A stretch of 64,000 nt of DNA from Aestuariivivens insulae (GTDB lineage Bacteria; Bacteroidota; Bacteroidia; Flavobacteriales; Flavobacteriaceae): NCBI RefSeq assembly GCF_022662195.1, contig NZ_JAKMCS010000002.1:186001-250000 (forward strand), in the 5' to 3' direction. Below, one piece after another: positions 27,016-35,972 of this stretch. The notes beneath the pieces were generated by a model, which saw only the letters and a list, made by a program, of their open reading frames with translations, was not told the origin of the DNA and searched no databases. The translations under genes and the position numbers were made by a program. The stretch's first letter is position 1. The number at the start of each line of letters is the position of its first letter.

Positions 27016-27792
27016 TTATAAGGTTATCGTTGTAAAATTATCATTTTCTTGGGTTAGCATGGATGTATTCCCCATATTTATACTGGACACGCCATGATGC
27101 AAGGCATCGAAACAATTTTCTAGTTTAGGAAGCATGCCATCGGCAATAATACCTTGCTCCAACAATTCACCATATAATTTGGCATCGATATGCTTAATGA
27201 CTGAATTCTTATCGTTTATATCTTTTAAAACACCATTCAATTCAAAACAATAGTAAATGGATGTTTCGTACAAATGGCTCATGCCTATGGCAATTTGCGA
27301 GGTGATGGTATCGGCATTTGTATTTAAAAGTTGCCCTTTACCATCATGGGTGATAGCACAGAAAACTGGTGTGAAATTGGCCGCTATTAATTTATTTACG
27401 GCATGATGGGCTACCGATTTCACATCGCCCACAAATCCAAAATCGACATCTTTTACTGGGCGTTTGTCTGAAGTGATGCTATTCGCATCGGCCCCTGTTA
27501 AACCTATAGCATCTACATTTAAGGCTTGCAGTTGGGCTACAATATTTTTATTTACCAACCCACCATAAACCATGGTAATGACTTCTAAGGTTTCGGCATC
27601 TGTAATACGTCGTCCGTTAACCATTTGGGATTCTATCCCTAATTTTGAAGCGATATGGGTAGCGCGCTTACCGCCACCATGTACTAAAATTTTCTTTCCT
27701 TCTAGGTTTGAAAACAATTTTAAAAACGCTTGCAAAGCTGATGCATCTTCAATAATGTTTCCTCCTATTTTTACTATGGATAGTTTTTCCAT
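27016..27792 (-). CDS. argB: Acetylglutamate kinase
   Basis: The 258-residue amino-acid kinase starts with IVKIGGNIIEDASAL and has LVHGGGKRATHIASKLGI, VNGRRITDAETLEVI and GLTGADANSI motifs. It phosphorylates the N-acyl-glutamate produced in the first step. The N-terminal extension seen in arginine-inhibited hexameric forms is absent, which suggests the dimeric, arginine-insensitive type, so transcript control may matter more here. Confidence 0.94.
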   Translation of the reverse strand: MEKLSIVKIGGNIIEDASALQAFLKLFSNLEGKKILVHGGGKRATHIASKLGIESQMVNGRRITDAETLEVITMVYGGLVNKNIVAQLQALNVDAIGLTGADANSITSDKRPVKDVDFGFVGDVKSVAHHAVNKLIAANFTPVFCAITHDGKGQLLNTNADTITSQIAIGMSHLYETSIYYCFELNGVLKDINDKNSVIKHIDAKLYGELLEQGIIADGMLPKLENCFDALHHGVSSINMGNTSMLTQENDNFTTITL

Positions 27793-27806
27793 ATATCATT
27801 TAATTT

Positions 27807-27879
27807 GTCATTGGAACATCAACGAAGTAATCTGTTTCCTGTGAAGAGATTGCTTCAATCGTGCCTCATTCGCAATGAC
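27807..27879. repeat. Long imperfect palindrome between argF' and argB
   Basis: GTCATTG (27807) pairs with CAATGAC (27879), and GAAGTAATCT with AGATTGCTTC, giving a 73-base hairpin-like element. It is a dispersed-repeat type common in this phylum and has no coding frame. Confidence 0.65.
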
Positions 27880-27888
27880 GTTCATTTC

Positions 27889-28830
27889 TTAATTATTACT
27901 TTCCAATATGTTTTTCAACACTAATTGTGCCGCGTAGGTCCTATTATTGGCTTGTTGAATCACAATAGAGCTATCGCTATCTAAAACGGCATCTTCAACA
28001 ATAACATTGCGTCTTACCGGCAAACAGTGCATGAATTTAGCATCTCCCAATTTCTCTTTAGTAATCATCCAATTGGGGTCTGTATTTAATACTTCCCCAT
28101 AGTCTTCATAACTGCTCCAGTTTTTCACATACACAAAATCGGCATCCTTAAACGCTTCTTCCTGATTGTGAATAACCGGTGTATCGCCTACAATTTCTGG
28201 AGACAGATTATAGCCTTTAGGATTTGTGATTACAAAATCCACATCCATTTTTTGCATGGCTTGAGTAAAGCTATTGGCTACGGCATGTGGCAATGCCTTT
28301 ATATGTGGCGCCCAGCTTAATACCACTTTGGGCCGTGCTTTTTTGGCGTGTTCTGAAATGGTAATCGCATCGGTTAAGCCTTGTAAGGGGTGTCCTGTAG
28401 CACTTTCCATATTCACAAGAGGTACAGATGCATATGCCTTAAAGGCGTTTAACACCTCTTCACTTTCGTCTTTTGCCTTATCGGTTAAGGTTGGAAATGC
28501 CCTTACCGCAATAATATCGCAGTATTGCGACACTACGGCTGCTGCTTCTTTGATATGTTCGGCCGTATTCCCGTTCATTACGGTGCCATCGCCAAACTCT
28601 ATCCCCCAGGCATCTCCCGAAACATTCATCACAATGGGGTTCATCCCCAAATTTAAAGCCGCTTTTTGCGTACTTAAGCGCGTACGCAAGCTAGAATTAA
28701 AGAATAACAAACCAAGGGTTTTGTTACGCCCTAACTCTACATGTTTTAAGGGATCCGACTTTAATGCTTTTGCGTCCTCAATCCAAGAATTGATGTCATC
28801 TATATCATGTATGGAGGTGTAATGTTTCAT
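27889..28830 (-). CDS. argF': N-acyl-ornithine carbamoyltransferase (N-succinyl/N-acetyl type)
   Basis: The 313-residue transcarbamylase has the carbamoyl-phosphate motif SSLRTRLST (residues 46-54) and the HCLPVRRN loop characteristic of the acylornithine-specific branch. Ordinary ornithine carbamoyltransferases carry a different SMG-type substrate loop. The family residue known to choose acetyl (Glu in Xanthomonas) or succinyl (Pro in Bacteroides fragilis) ornithine seems to fall at Ala90 (GNTAEHI), so the acyl group is undecided. It lies between proB and argB. Confidence 0.9.
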   Translation of the reverse strand: MKHYTSIHDIDDINSWIEDAKALKSDPLKHVELGRNKTLGLLFFNSSLRTRLSTQKAALNLGMNPIVMNVSGDAWGIEFGDGTVMNGNTAEHIKEAAAVVSQYCDIIAVRAFPTLTDKAKDESEEVLNAFKAYASVPLVNMESATGHPLQGLTDAITISEHAKKARPKVVLSWAPHIKALPHAVANSFTQAMQKMDVDFVITNPKGYNLSPEIVGDTPVIHNQEEAFKDADFVYVKNWSSYEDYGEVLNTDPNWMITKEKLGDAKFMHCLPVRRNVIVEDAVLDSDSSIVIQQANNRTYAAQLVLKNILESNN

Positions 28831-28864
28831 TGTTTGGTCTTTATTTTAAGGCTGTCTTGAAATT

Positions 28865-28879
28865 GTCATTCTGAATGAC
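28865..28879. repeat. Short palindrome GTCATTCTGAATGAC in the proB-argF' spacer
   Basis: This perfect 15-base dyad around a central base lies next to an AAGACAGTCTT dyad nearby. Together they form small hairpins in the 93-base spacer. Confidence 0.5.
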
Positions 28880-28923
28880 AAAACAAATCACTTATAAGAC
28901 AGTCTTGATTCATTTTTTAATCT

Positions 28924-29685
28924 TTATTTTATTTTTGTAAATGGTATTTTATTGTCGATCGCATTCAAAATAAAATTATCCTCTAAACCATTTACTATCC
29001 AAGTTTCAATATTTGCTTTTTTGGCTACCGCAGCTGCCTCTATTTTAGACTGCATTCCACCGCTGCCGTGTGATGATTTTGAATTAACAACCTCTCTTTG
29101 TAATGCTTCAAAATCTTCAACAAGTTCTATCGTTTTTGGTGTGCCATTTTCCATAGACTCCTTGGTATAGATCCCATTGGTATTGGTTGCGATAATGAAC
29201 AAATCGGCTTTCAACAAAGAAGCGGTTAACGCACCCAATTTGTCGTTATCGCCAAACTTAATTTCATCGGTTGCCACGGTATCATTTTCATTGATAATAG
29301 GAATGTAATTGTTATTGACCAATACATTAATGGTATTGACAATATTGGTCTTACTTTCCTTTTTTTCAAAATCGGAATAAGATAACAAACACTGCGAAGA
29401 CAATAAGCCATATTCCCTAAAAATTTCCTGATAGATCCTTATCAAGTGTGGCTGTCCTATAGATGCCAAGGCCTGCTTTACAAAAACTTCTTTTTGCTTA
29501 CTCTCCAACTTTACAAACTGTTTAGCTACGGCTATAGCTCCCGAACTTACAATAACAAACTCATGCGTATCTTGAAGCGCTGCAATCTGACTTGCTATAT
29601 CTTCAATTTTACCTCTTGAGATATTATTGGTCTCTTTGGTAAGGGTATTGGAACCGACCTTAAGTAATATACGTTTTTTCTTCAT
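28924..29685 (-). CDS. proB: Glutamate 5-kinase, PUA-less
   Basis: The 253-residue amino-acid kinase has LLKVGSNTLT, VSSGAIAVAK, NENDTVATDEIKFGDNDKLGA and SHGSGGMQSKIEAA motifs. It makes glutamyl-5-phosphate in proline synthesis. The C-terminal PUA domain of the E. coli enzyme is missing, so the form is the short one. It follows proA within the arginine operon, 113 bases downstream. Confidence 0.95.
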   Translation of the reverse strand: MKKKRILLKVGSNTLTKETNNISRGKIEDIASQIAALQDTHEFVIVSSGAIAVAKQFVKLESKQKEVFVKQALASIGQPHLIRIYQEIFREYGLLSSQCLLSYSDFEKKESKTNIVNTINVLVNNNYIPIINENDTVATDEIKFGDNDKLGALTASLLKADLFIIATNTNGIYTKESMENGTPKTIELVEDFEALQREVVNSKSSHGSGGMQSKIEAAAVAKKANIETWIVNGLEDNFILNAIDNKIPFTKIK

Positions 29686-29765
29686 CTATTTAAAAACTTA
29701 ACCAACTTAATAAAATTAGTCTTTAATCTTTATTGATTAGCACCAGCTTATTTCTTAGATGCCTA

Positions 29766-29793
29766 TTACCCGCCTTCCGACAGGCAGGTGGCT
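29766..29793. repeat. Palindromic repeat between proA and proB
   Basis: Read on the minus strand, ACCTGCCTGTCGGAAGGC matches the element at 62238-62260 (ACCTGCCTGCCGGCAAGGC) in 15 to 16 positions, so the family occurs at two loci 32 kb apart. Confidence 0.65.
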
Positions 29794-29798
29794 TCATG

Positions 29799-30995
29799 CT
29801 ACCGTATTTGTCCGTTACCGTGAACATACCATTTATTGGTCACCAAATGCTGCAGCCCTATAGGCCCGCGTTGGTGTAATTTATCGGTACTAATCGCCAA
29901 TTCGCCTCCAAGTCCTAATTGCCCGCCATCGGTGAAACGGGTTGAGGCGTTATGGTAAACCGCTGCCGTATCTACATTTTCCATAAACACTTTGGCCGAT
30001 GCTTCATTAGTCGTAATGATAGACGACGAATGTCCTCCAGAATATTTGTTAATCATGGCAATGGCGTCTTGGGTCGAGTCGATTTCTGCTATTGCAATCT
30101 TATAATCCAAAAACTCTTCATACCAAATGTCATTGGATTTGATAGCTTCGACGTGGTTAAATTTTGATAAAGCCTCATCACCTAAAATCTGGACATCAAA
30201 GGTTTTCAGTTTGGAGATTAAGCTTTTAATGAAATCTTCTTTATTTGGCAAATTCTTATCGATAAGCACTTTATCCAAAGCATTACACGCCGATATTTTA
30301 GCTGTTTTGGCATTAATAATAACGCTTGAAGCAATATCCAAATCGGCTTCTTCGTGAACATACACAAAGTTATTGCCACGGCCACTAACAATAACCGGAC
30401 AGGCAGCATGTTGCTTTACAAAAGCAATCAAACGTTCGCCACCTCGTGGCACTATTAAGTCGACTTGCTGTGTTGGTTTTTCCAAAAAGGCCTGGGTTTC
30501 GGTTCTGTTAAACTGCAAATACTCTACCCAATCTGTTGATGCACCATAAGCTTTTAAGGCCTCGTGCCACAATTCAACGATCTTTAAATTAGAATTGGTA
30601 GATTCTTTTCCCCCTTTGAGTAAGATTTTATTCCCCGATTTAAAGGCAATACCAGCCGCTTCTACGGTAACATCAGGGCGTGATTCATATATAATCAACA
30701 CCGTACCAAACGATGCTGTTTTATTATAGATCTGCATACCGTTTTCATGCTTAAAGCTAAAGCGTTCAATACCCACGGGATCTTCTTGCGACGCCAAGTG
30801 GGTCACAGATTTTATCATTTCATCTACTTTAGCATCGTCTACCTTTAAACGATCGTACATTGAAATATCCGAACCATCGTAAGCCTCTACATCTGCTTTA
30901 TTGATCTTAATAATCGCAGCCCTTTCTTGTTCTAAAAGTGCCGCCATCTTAAGTAATACAGCGTTTCTTGTTTCAATTGATAATAAGGTATTCAT
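29799..30995 (-). CDS. proA: Gamma-glutamyl phosphate reductase
   Basis: The start ATG 30995-30993 (MNTLLSIETRNAVLLKMAAL) gives 398 residues; the open frame reaches 31040 but those codons are not family-like. The protein is an aldehyde-dehydrogenase-fold enzyme with ESRPDVTVEAAGIAFKSGN, LIVPRGGERLI, the catalytic Cys in KISACNALDKVLI, and a C-terminal GGQLGLGGELAISTDKLHQRGPIGL. It reduces glutamyl phosphate to glutamate semialdehyde with NADPH. Its neighbour upstream is argD. Confidence 0.95.
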   Translation of the reverse strand: MNTLLSIETRNAVLLKMAALLEQERAAIIKINKADVEAYDGSDISMYDRLKVDDAKVDEMIKSVTHLASQEDPVGIERFSFKHENGMQIYNKTASFGTVLIIYESRPDVTVEAAGIAFKSGNKILLKGGKESTNSNLKIVELWHEALKAYGASTDWVEYLQFNRTETQAFLEKPTQQVDLIVPRGGERLIAFVKQHAACPVIVSGRGNNFVYVHEEADLDIASSVIINAKTAKISACNALDKVLIDKNLPNKEDFIKSLISKLKTFDVQILGDEALSKFNHVEAIKSNDIWYEEFLDYKIAIAEIDSTQDAIAMINKYSGGHSSSIITTNEASAKVFMENVDTAAVYHNASTRFTDGGQLGLGGELAISTDKLHQRGPIGLQHLVTNKWYVHGNGQIR

Positions 30996-31049
30996 GTTAT
31001 TTTTATTTTTTGTTTTGAAGCCCCAATATCGAGACTTCATAAATTTTCC

Positions 31050-32180
31050 CTAAGCCTTCAATACGTCGTTGAGAGCTTCAAAAAAGACATCTATATGTGA
31101 TTCTTGAAGGGTTAGTGGTGGAAGGATACGCAATATATTTGGATTTTTAGCGCTTCCTGTAAATATGTTGTGTTTGAAAATTAGTGCTTTTCTCAAATCT
31201 GCAATTGGGAAATCAAATTCCAATCCCAGCATCAAACCACGGCCTTTTACTTGTTTTACTTCTGGAATGGCTTGGGTTTTTTCTATAAAATAAGCCGATA
31301 TTTCCTTAGCATTCTGCATGAGATTTTCGTCCTCCATCACCTCCAAAACAGCTAGTGCAGCAGCACAGGCTAGGTGATTCCCTCCAAAAGTGGTGCCTAA
31401 CAAACCAAAGGATGCCTGGATATTAGGGTGGATTAATATCCCACCTACAGGAAACCCATTCCCCATACCCTTAGCCATGGAAATAATATCGGGTGCTATC
31501 CCGTGCTTTTGAAAAGCGAAGAAATCGCCAGTACGACCATAGCCACACTGAATCTCATCGGCTATATACAAAGCACCATATTGCTTACATAAGGCACTTA
31601 GTTTTTGGTAAAAATCGGTTGAAGCTTCATCCAATCCCCCTATACCTTGGATGCCTTCTACAATAACTGCACAAACATCCCCTGTTTTTAAAGCTGATTC
31701 CACGGCTTCAACATCCCCTAAATCAGCAAAAATCACTTCTTGTTGCGCATTGATTGGCGCTATAATTTTGGGGTTATCGGTAGCCGCTACAGCTGCCGAT
31801 GTACGTCCGTGAAACCCATTTTTAAAGGCTATCACTTTTTTATTTCCCGTATGAAACGATGCCAGTTTTAAAGCATTTTCATTGGCTTCGGCTCCAGAAT
31901 TGCATAAAAACAAGTGGTAATCCTCACAACCTGAAAGCTTACCTAACTTATCGGCCAAGGCTACTTGTAACGGGTTTTGAATGGAATTACTGTAAAACCC
32001 CAAATGCTGCACCTGTTCACTTACTTTAGAGACATAGGTTGGATGTGAATGTCCTACGGAAATCACAGCATGCCCCCCATAAAGATCAAGGTATTTTGTT
32101 CCTTTGTCATCATAAACCCAAACATCGTTGGCTTTTACGGGAGTAACATCATATAATGGATAAACGTCAAATAATGGCAT
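31050..32180 (-). CDS. argD: Acylornithine aminotransferase
   Basis: From ATG 32180-32178 (MPLFDVYPLYDVTPVKAND) the protein has 376 residues; codons up to 32225 overlap proC and are not used by relatives. It shows class-III aminotransferase motifs: NSGAEANENALKLA, DEIQCGYGRTG, and the PLP lysine in SMAKGMGNGFPVGG. It transaminates N-acyl-glutamate semialdehyde to N-acyl-ornithine. The proC stop lies one base before its start, so the two are coupled, pairing a proline gene with an arginine gene. Confidence 0.94.
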   Translation of the reverse strand: MPLFDVYPLYDVTPVKANDVWVYDDKGTKYLDLYGGHAVISVGHSHPTYVSKVSEQVQHLGFYSNSIQNPLQVALADKLGKLSGCEDYHLFLCNSGAEANENALKLASFHTGNKKVIAFKNGFHGRTSAAVAATDNPKIIAPINAQQEVIFADLGDVEAVESALKTGDVCAVIVEGIQGIGGLDEASTDFYQKLSALCKQYGALYIADEIQCGYGRTGDFFAFQKHGIAPDIISMAKGMGNGFPVGGILIHPNIQASFGLLGTTFGGNHLACAAALAVLEVMEDENLMQNAKEISAYFIEKTQAIPEVKQVKGRGLMLGLEFDFPIADLRKALIFKHNIFTGSAKNPNILRILPPLTLQESHIDVFFEALNDVLKA

Positions 32181-32181
32181 T

Positions 32182-32976
32182 TTAATTCTTTTTAATTTGA
32201 TTAATTTTTTCAAATGAAGCCACAATACCTTGTATTAAAGCCGAGCTTAAGCCTTGGTGTTCCATAGCATTCAATCCTTCAATGGTACAACCGCTTGGTG
32301 TGGTTACCCTATCTATTTCCTGTTCTGGGTGTTTACCGGTTTCTATTAATAAACTGGCCGCCCCATAACAAGTCTGAACTGCTAATTGGTGTGCTTCGTG
32401 CGCTTCAAACCCTAATTGGATAGCGCCTTGCGTTGTAGCACGTACCAAACGCATCCAGAATGCAATACCACTGGCACAAATAACCGTAGACGCTTGGATG
32501 AGTTCTTCTGGAATAACCAATGTTGTTCCCAACTGGTTAAATATATCCTGTGCTAAAGCCACCTTATCTTGGGCAATCCCGTTAGCCGCAATACAGGTCA
32601 TGGATTTACCAATAGAAATGGCCGTATTGGGCATTACGCGAATAATGTTTTTATCGCTTCCTATAATACCTTCTATTCTAGGAATTTCTACGCCTGCTGC
32701 TACCGAAATGATAATGTGCTTATTGGTGATTTTAGACGACACAATTTCCAACACCTTATCGATATGTTTGGGTTGCAATGCGAATATGACCATATCGGAC
32801 TGTTCCACGGCCAAAACATTATCATTCGTCACAGTAACGTTATCCAAGGCCTGGTAAGCATCTACATGTACCGTATTCTTGTCACTTAGATATAAAGAGG
32901 TAAACGTATTATTTTTTATAAGTCCCTTGGCTATCGAACTTCCTAAGTTACCTGTTCCTATAATGGCTATTTTCAT
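32182..32976 (-). CDS. proC: Pyrroline-5-carboxylate reductase
   Basis: The start is ATG 32976-32974 (MKIAIIGTGNLGSSIAKGL), giving 264 residues with the Rossmann motif first. An apparent longer start at 33018 reads through a REP-like repeat (peptide SFLRRQESI) and should be rejected. Conserved VRVMPNTAISIGKSM and VTTPSGCTIEGLNAME segments identify the family. It completes proline synthesis from glutamate together with proA and proB in the same operon. Confidence 0.95.
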   Translation of the reverse strand: MKIAIIGTGNLGSSIAKGLIKNNTFTSLYLSDKNTVHVDAYQALDNVTVTNDNVLAVEQSDMVIFALQPKHIDKVLEIVSSKITNKHIIISVAAGVEIPRIEGIIGSDKNIIRVMPNTAISIGKSMTCIAANGIAQDKVALAQDIFNQLGTTLVIPEELIQASTVICASGIAFWMRLVRATTQGAIQLGFEAHEAHQLAVQTCYGAASLLIETGKHPEQEIDRVTTPSGCTIEGLNAMEHQGLSSALIQGIVASFEKINQIKKN

Positions 32977-32988
32977 GATATATATTTT

Positions 32989-33017
32989 AATGGATTCCTG
33001 CCTACGCAGGAATGACA
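32989..33017. repeat. REP-like repeat, copy 2 of an identical pair
   Basis: This is identical over 29 bases to 25751-25779. It fills the argC-proC spacer just before the true proC start and misleads start prediction. Confidence 0.85.
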
Positions 33018-33023
33018 AATAGT

Positions 33024-34025
33024 TTAAAAATAAGTTGCTTTTAAGTTTAGCCCTGTGGTTTCCTCCAGACCAAACATTAAATTCATATTCTGGACGGCTT
33101 GTCCAGAGGCACCCTTCAATAAATTATCTATAACACTTGTTATTAACAATTTACCATTGTGCTTATGCAAATGTATTAAACACTTATTGGTATTCACCAC
33201 TTGCTTTAAATGCAAAGCTTCATCTGATACAAAAGTGAATGCCGCATCTTTATAAAAATCATTATAAAGTGTTTTAGCCTCTTCAACGGAACCTTCAAAA
33301 TCGGTATAGAGTGTTGCGAAAATACCTCTTGAGAAATTCCCCCTATTGGGCATAAACAAAATATCGGATGAAAAGCCGTTTTGCAATTGCTTAACCGACT
33401 GGTTGATCTCCCCTAAATGCTGATGCGTAAATGGCTTGTAATACGAAAAGTTATTATCGCGCCACGTATAATGCGTGGTTGCCGACAACGAGGTTCCAGC
33501 CCCAGTAGCTCCTGTAACCGCATTGATGTGTACGTCGTTATTTAACAATCCCGCATTTGCCAATGGCAACAAACCTAACTGAATAGCGGTAGCAAAACAC
33601 CCAGGGTTTGCAATGAAATTAGCATCTTTAACGGCTTCCCTTTGTAATTCCGGCAATCCGTAAACAAAGGTCTTTGCTTGTACTGAACCTGTTGAAGTGA
33701 AGACTTTATCAGCTTCTAACCTAAAATCATTTCCTAAATCGATAATCTTCGTTTTATCGGAAAACGTATTCGCCGACAAAAACTTTACAGAATTTCCATG
33801 TCCAAGACATAAGAATAGAACATCAATATCTGGATTCACCGTATCGGTAAACTCTAAATCTAGAGAACCTACCAAGTCCCCATGTACCTTACTTATTTTG
33901 TTTCCTGCGTTGGATGTACTGTACACAAAATTAATTACTGCATTTGGGTGATTGATCAATAATCGAATCAGCTCCCCCGCCGTATATCCTGCACCTCCAA
34001 TAATTCCAACTTGAATATGTTTCAT
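33024..34025 (-). CDS. argC: N-acetyl-gamma-glutamyl-phosphate reductase
   Basis: The 333-residue protein begins with VGIIGGAGYTAGELIRLLINHP and has the active-site Cys in NPGCFATAIQLGL and the DLGNDFRL segment, all typical of ArgC. It reduces acyl-glutamyl phosphate to the semialdehyde. It is 59 bases downstream of argG, across a strong perfect hairpin at 34045-34077. Confidence 0.95.
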   Translation of the reverse strand: MKHIQVGIIGGAGYTAGELIRLLINHPNAVINFVYSTSNAGNKISKVHGDLVGSLDLEFTDTVNPDIDVLFLCLGHGNSVKFLSANTFSDKTKIIDLGNDFRLEADKVFTSTGSVQAKTFVYGLPELQREAVKDANFIANPGCFATAIQLGLLPLANAGLLNNDVHINAVTGATGAGTSLSATTHYTWRDNNFSYYKPFTHQHLGEINQSVKQLQNGFSSDILFMPNRGNFSRGIFATLYTDFEGSVEEAKTLYNDFYKDAAFTFVSDEALHLKQVVNTNKCLIHLHKHNGKLLITSVIDNLLKGASGQAVQNMNLMFGLEETTGLNLKATYF

Positions 34026-34044
34026 GTTTATAATTTTTGCTTTT

Positions 34045-34077
34045 AGACCTGCAAGGTTTTTAAAACCTTGCAGGTCT
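34045..34077. repeat. Perfect 16-bp hairpin between argG and argC
   Basis: AGACCTGCAAGGTTTT and its exact complement flank a single base. On the plus strand it is followed by six T residues, but the operon runs on the minus strand, where no U-run follows. It is therefore more likely a repeat-derived RNA structure than a terminator of the operon. Confidence 0.8.
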
Positions 34078-34084
34078 TTTTTAT

Positions 34085-35260
34085 TTAAGAGTTTACTTGT
34101 TGATATATTTTATTTTGGTTGCCGAATATTTTAATAAATCCTTTTGCCTCATCTGCTGTCCAGCCTTTATTCTCTTCACCATAGCTACCAAATTTAGCAC
34201 TCATTAAATCGTGCTCTGACGAAATACCATCCAATGTAAAGTGGTATGGTTTTAAACTTACCGTAACATCGCCACTTACCTTATCTTGACTGCTTTGCAA
34301 AAAGGCTTCCATGTCGCGCATCACTGGATCTAAATACTGTCCCTCATGTAAGTGCATGCCATAGAAACTTGCAATGTACTCTTTATGTTGTAACTGCCAT
34401 TTAGTAAGTGTATGTTTTTCTAACAAATGGTGTGCTTTAATGGTAATTAAAGCTGCTCCAGCTTCAAAACCAACGCGCCCTTTAATACCTACAATGGTAT
34501 CTCCCACATGAATATCCCTGCCAATAGCATAAGCCGAAGCCAGATTGTTTAAGGTTTCGATATTTATTTCTGGGTCGTTTTCAATACCGTTTACAGCAAC
34601 CAACTCTCCTTTTTCAAATGTTAACTTTACCTTTTCTTCTTCGGTATGTTTTAATTGCGACGGGTAAGCCTCACTTGGTAATGGTTTTTCGGAAGTTAAT
34701 GTCTCCGAACCTCCAACGCTGGTTCCCCAAAGCCCCTTATTAATCGAATATTTTGCTTTTTCCCAGGACATATCAATCCCATTGGCTTTTAAATAATCGA
34801 TTTCTTCCTGACGAGTTAATTTTTCGTCCCTAATGGGCGTAATAATTTCTATTTCTGGAGCCAAGGTTTGAAAGATCATATCGAAACGTACTTGATCGTT
34901 TCCAGCCCCAGTACTTCCGTGTGCAATATATTCTGCCCCTATACTCTTGGCATATTCGATAATCTCGATGGCCTGAATAATACGCTCTGCACTCACCGAT
35001 AATGGATAGGTATTATTCTTTAAAACATTGCCAAAAATTAAGTACTTCACCACTTTTTGATAAAAGGTAGCTACTGCATCTATATTTTTATAGGTAGTAA
35101 CTCCCATTTTATACGCATTGGCTTCTATCTTATCAATTTCTGCCTTGGTAAAGCCTCCTGTGTTAACGCTTACTGCATGTACATCGTATTCTTTTGATAA
35201 ACTTACTGCACAGTACGATGTATCTAAACCTCCACTATAAGCTATTACTAATTTTTTCAT
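34085..35260 (-). CDS. argG: Argininosuccinate synthase
   Basis: The 391-residue protein has the ATP-binding PP-loop AYSGGLDTSYCAVSL at the N-terminus, HGSTGAGNDQVRFD, and GIDMSWEKAKYSINKGLWG. It joins citrulline and aspartate. It follows the GNAT gene by 7 bases as the second gene of the operon. The sequence belongs to the argininosuccinate synthase form common in Bacteroidota. Confidence 0.94.
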   Translation of the reverse strand: MKKLVIAYSGGLDTSYCAVSLSKEYDVHAVSVNTGGFTKAEIDKIEANAYKMGVTTYKNIDAVATFYQKVVKYLIFGNVLKNNTYPLSVSAERIIQAIEIIEYAKSIGAEYIAHGSTGAGNDQVRFDMIFQTLAPEIEIITPIRDEKLTRQEEIDYLKANGIDMSWEKAKYSINKGLWGTSVGGSETLTSEKPLPSEAYPSQLKHTEEEKVKLTFEKGELVAVNGIENDPEINIETLNNLASAYAIGRDIHVGDTIVGIKGRVGFEAGAALITIKAHHLLEKHTLTKWQLQHKEYIASFYGMHLHEGQYLDPVMRDMEAFLQSSQDKVSGDVTVSLKPYHFTLDGISSEHDLMSAKFGSYGEENKGWTADEAKGFIKIFGNQNKIYQQVNS

Positions 35261-35267
35261 CTCAATG

Positions 35268-35888
35268 TTACTTTTTGTCGTTTTTCTTTAAAAACATGGT
35301 TTCCTTGATATGTTTCAATCGATTAAAAACCTTTTCTTTAATTAATTTATGTTTCTTTTTTTCTTTTACCTTAGGATCATATAACATCCCCGTACACAAA
35401 CACATTTTTCTGTTGGTACGTGTTAACACATCATAATTTTTACAGGTTTGGCATCCATCCCAAAAAGACTGGTCGTCTGTAAGTTCTGAAAACGGCACCG
35501 GTTTATATCCCAAATCACTGTTCATTTTCATTACCGCCAATCCCGTAGTGATACTAAACACTTTAGCATCTGGAAACTTATTTCTGGAATGTTCAAATAT
35601 TTTATGCTTTATCTTTTTGGCCAACCCTTTTCCCCTATAATCTGGATGGACAATTAACCCTGAATTAGCAACATATTTGCCATGCCCCCATTTTTCTATA
35701 TAACAAAAGCCTGCAAACTTATCGCCATCCAATGCTATAACGGCATTACCGTTTTCCATTTTTGTTGCAATGTATTCTGGTGTTCGCCTAGCTATACCTG
35801 TACCTCTTACTGTAGCAGATTCTGCAATGGTTTCGCAAATAATTTCTGCGTATTTAATATGTGATGTATCGGCTATTACAACCTTCAT
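35268..35888 (-). CDS. GNAT acetyltransferase, candidate N-acylglutamate synthase of the operon
   Basis: The 206-residue protein has a GNAT motif A (NSGLIVHPDYRGKGLAKKIK) and starts the arginine operon, where pathway logic needs an enzyme acylating glutamate. No other argA/argJ candidate is in the cluster. Unusually, a C-terminal extension carries a cysteine group (DGCQTCKNYDVLTRTNRKMCLC, CxxC and CxC) and a lysine-rich tail, which could bind a metal. Its leader encodes Arg-rich mini-ORFs. The synthase role is inferred from position. Confidence 0.75.
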   Translation of the reverse strand: MKVVIADTSHIKYAEIICETIAESATVRGTGIARRTPEYIATKMENGNAVIALDGDKFAGFCYIEKWGHGKYVANSGLIVHPDYRGKGLAKKIKHKIFEHSRNKFPDAKVFSITTGLAVMKMNSDLGYKPVPFSELTDDQSFWDGCQTCKNYDVLTRTNRKMCLCTGMLYDPKVKEKKKHKLIKEKVFNRLKHIKETMFLKKNDKK

Positions 35889-35972
35889 TTCCCTATCTGT
35901 ATTAAGTTCTTTAATCGTTCTTTTTAAACTGCTGAACTGGACTCACCTAGCTCTATAAACTATTACACACCC

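Noticed and set aside
32182-33018. Longer proC start at 33018 giving N-terminus with SFLRRQESI
   Set aside because: This stretch is the translation of a REP-like repeat identical to 25751-25779. The Rossmann motif begins at the ATG at 32976.
34045-34077. Hairpin read as terminator of argC-argG
   Set aside because: The U-run lies only on the plus strand, while the operon is transcribed on the minus strand and continues beyond it.
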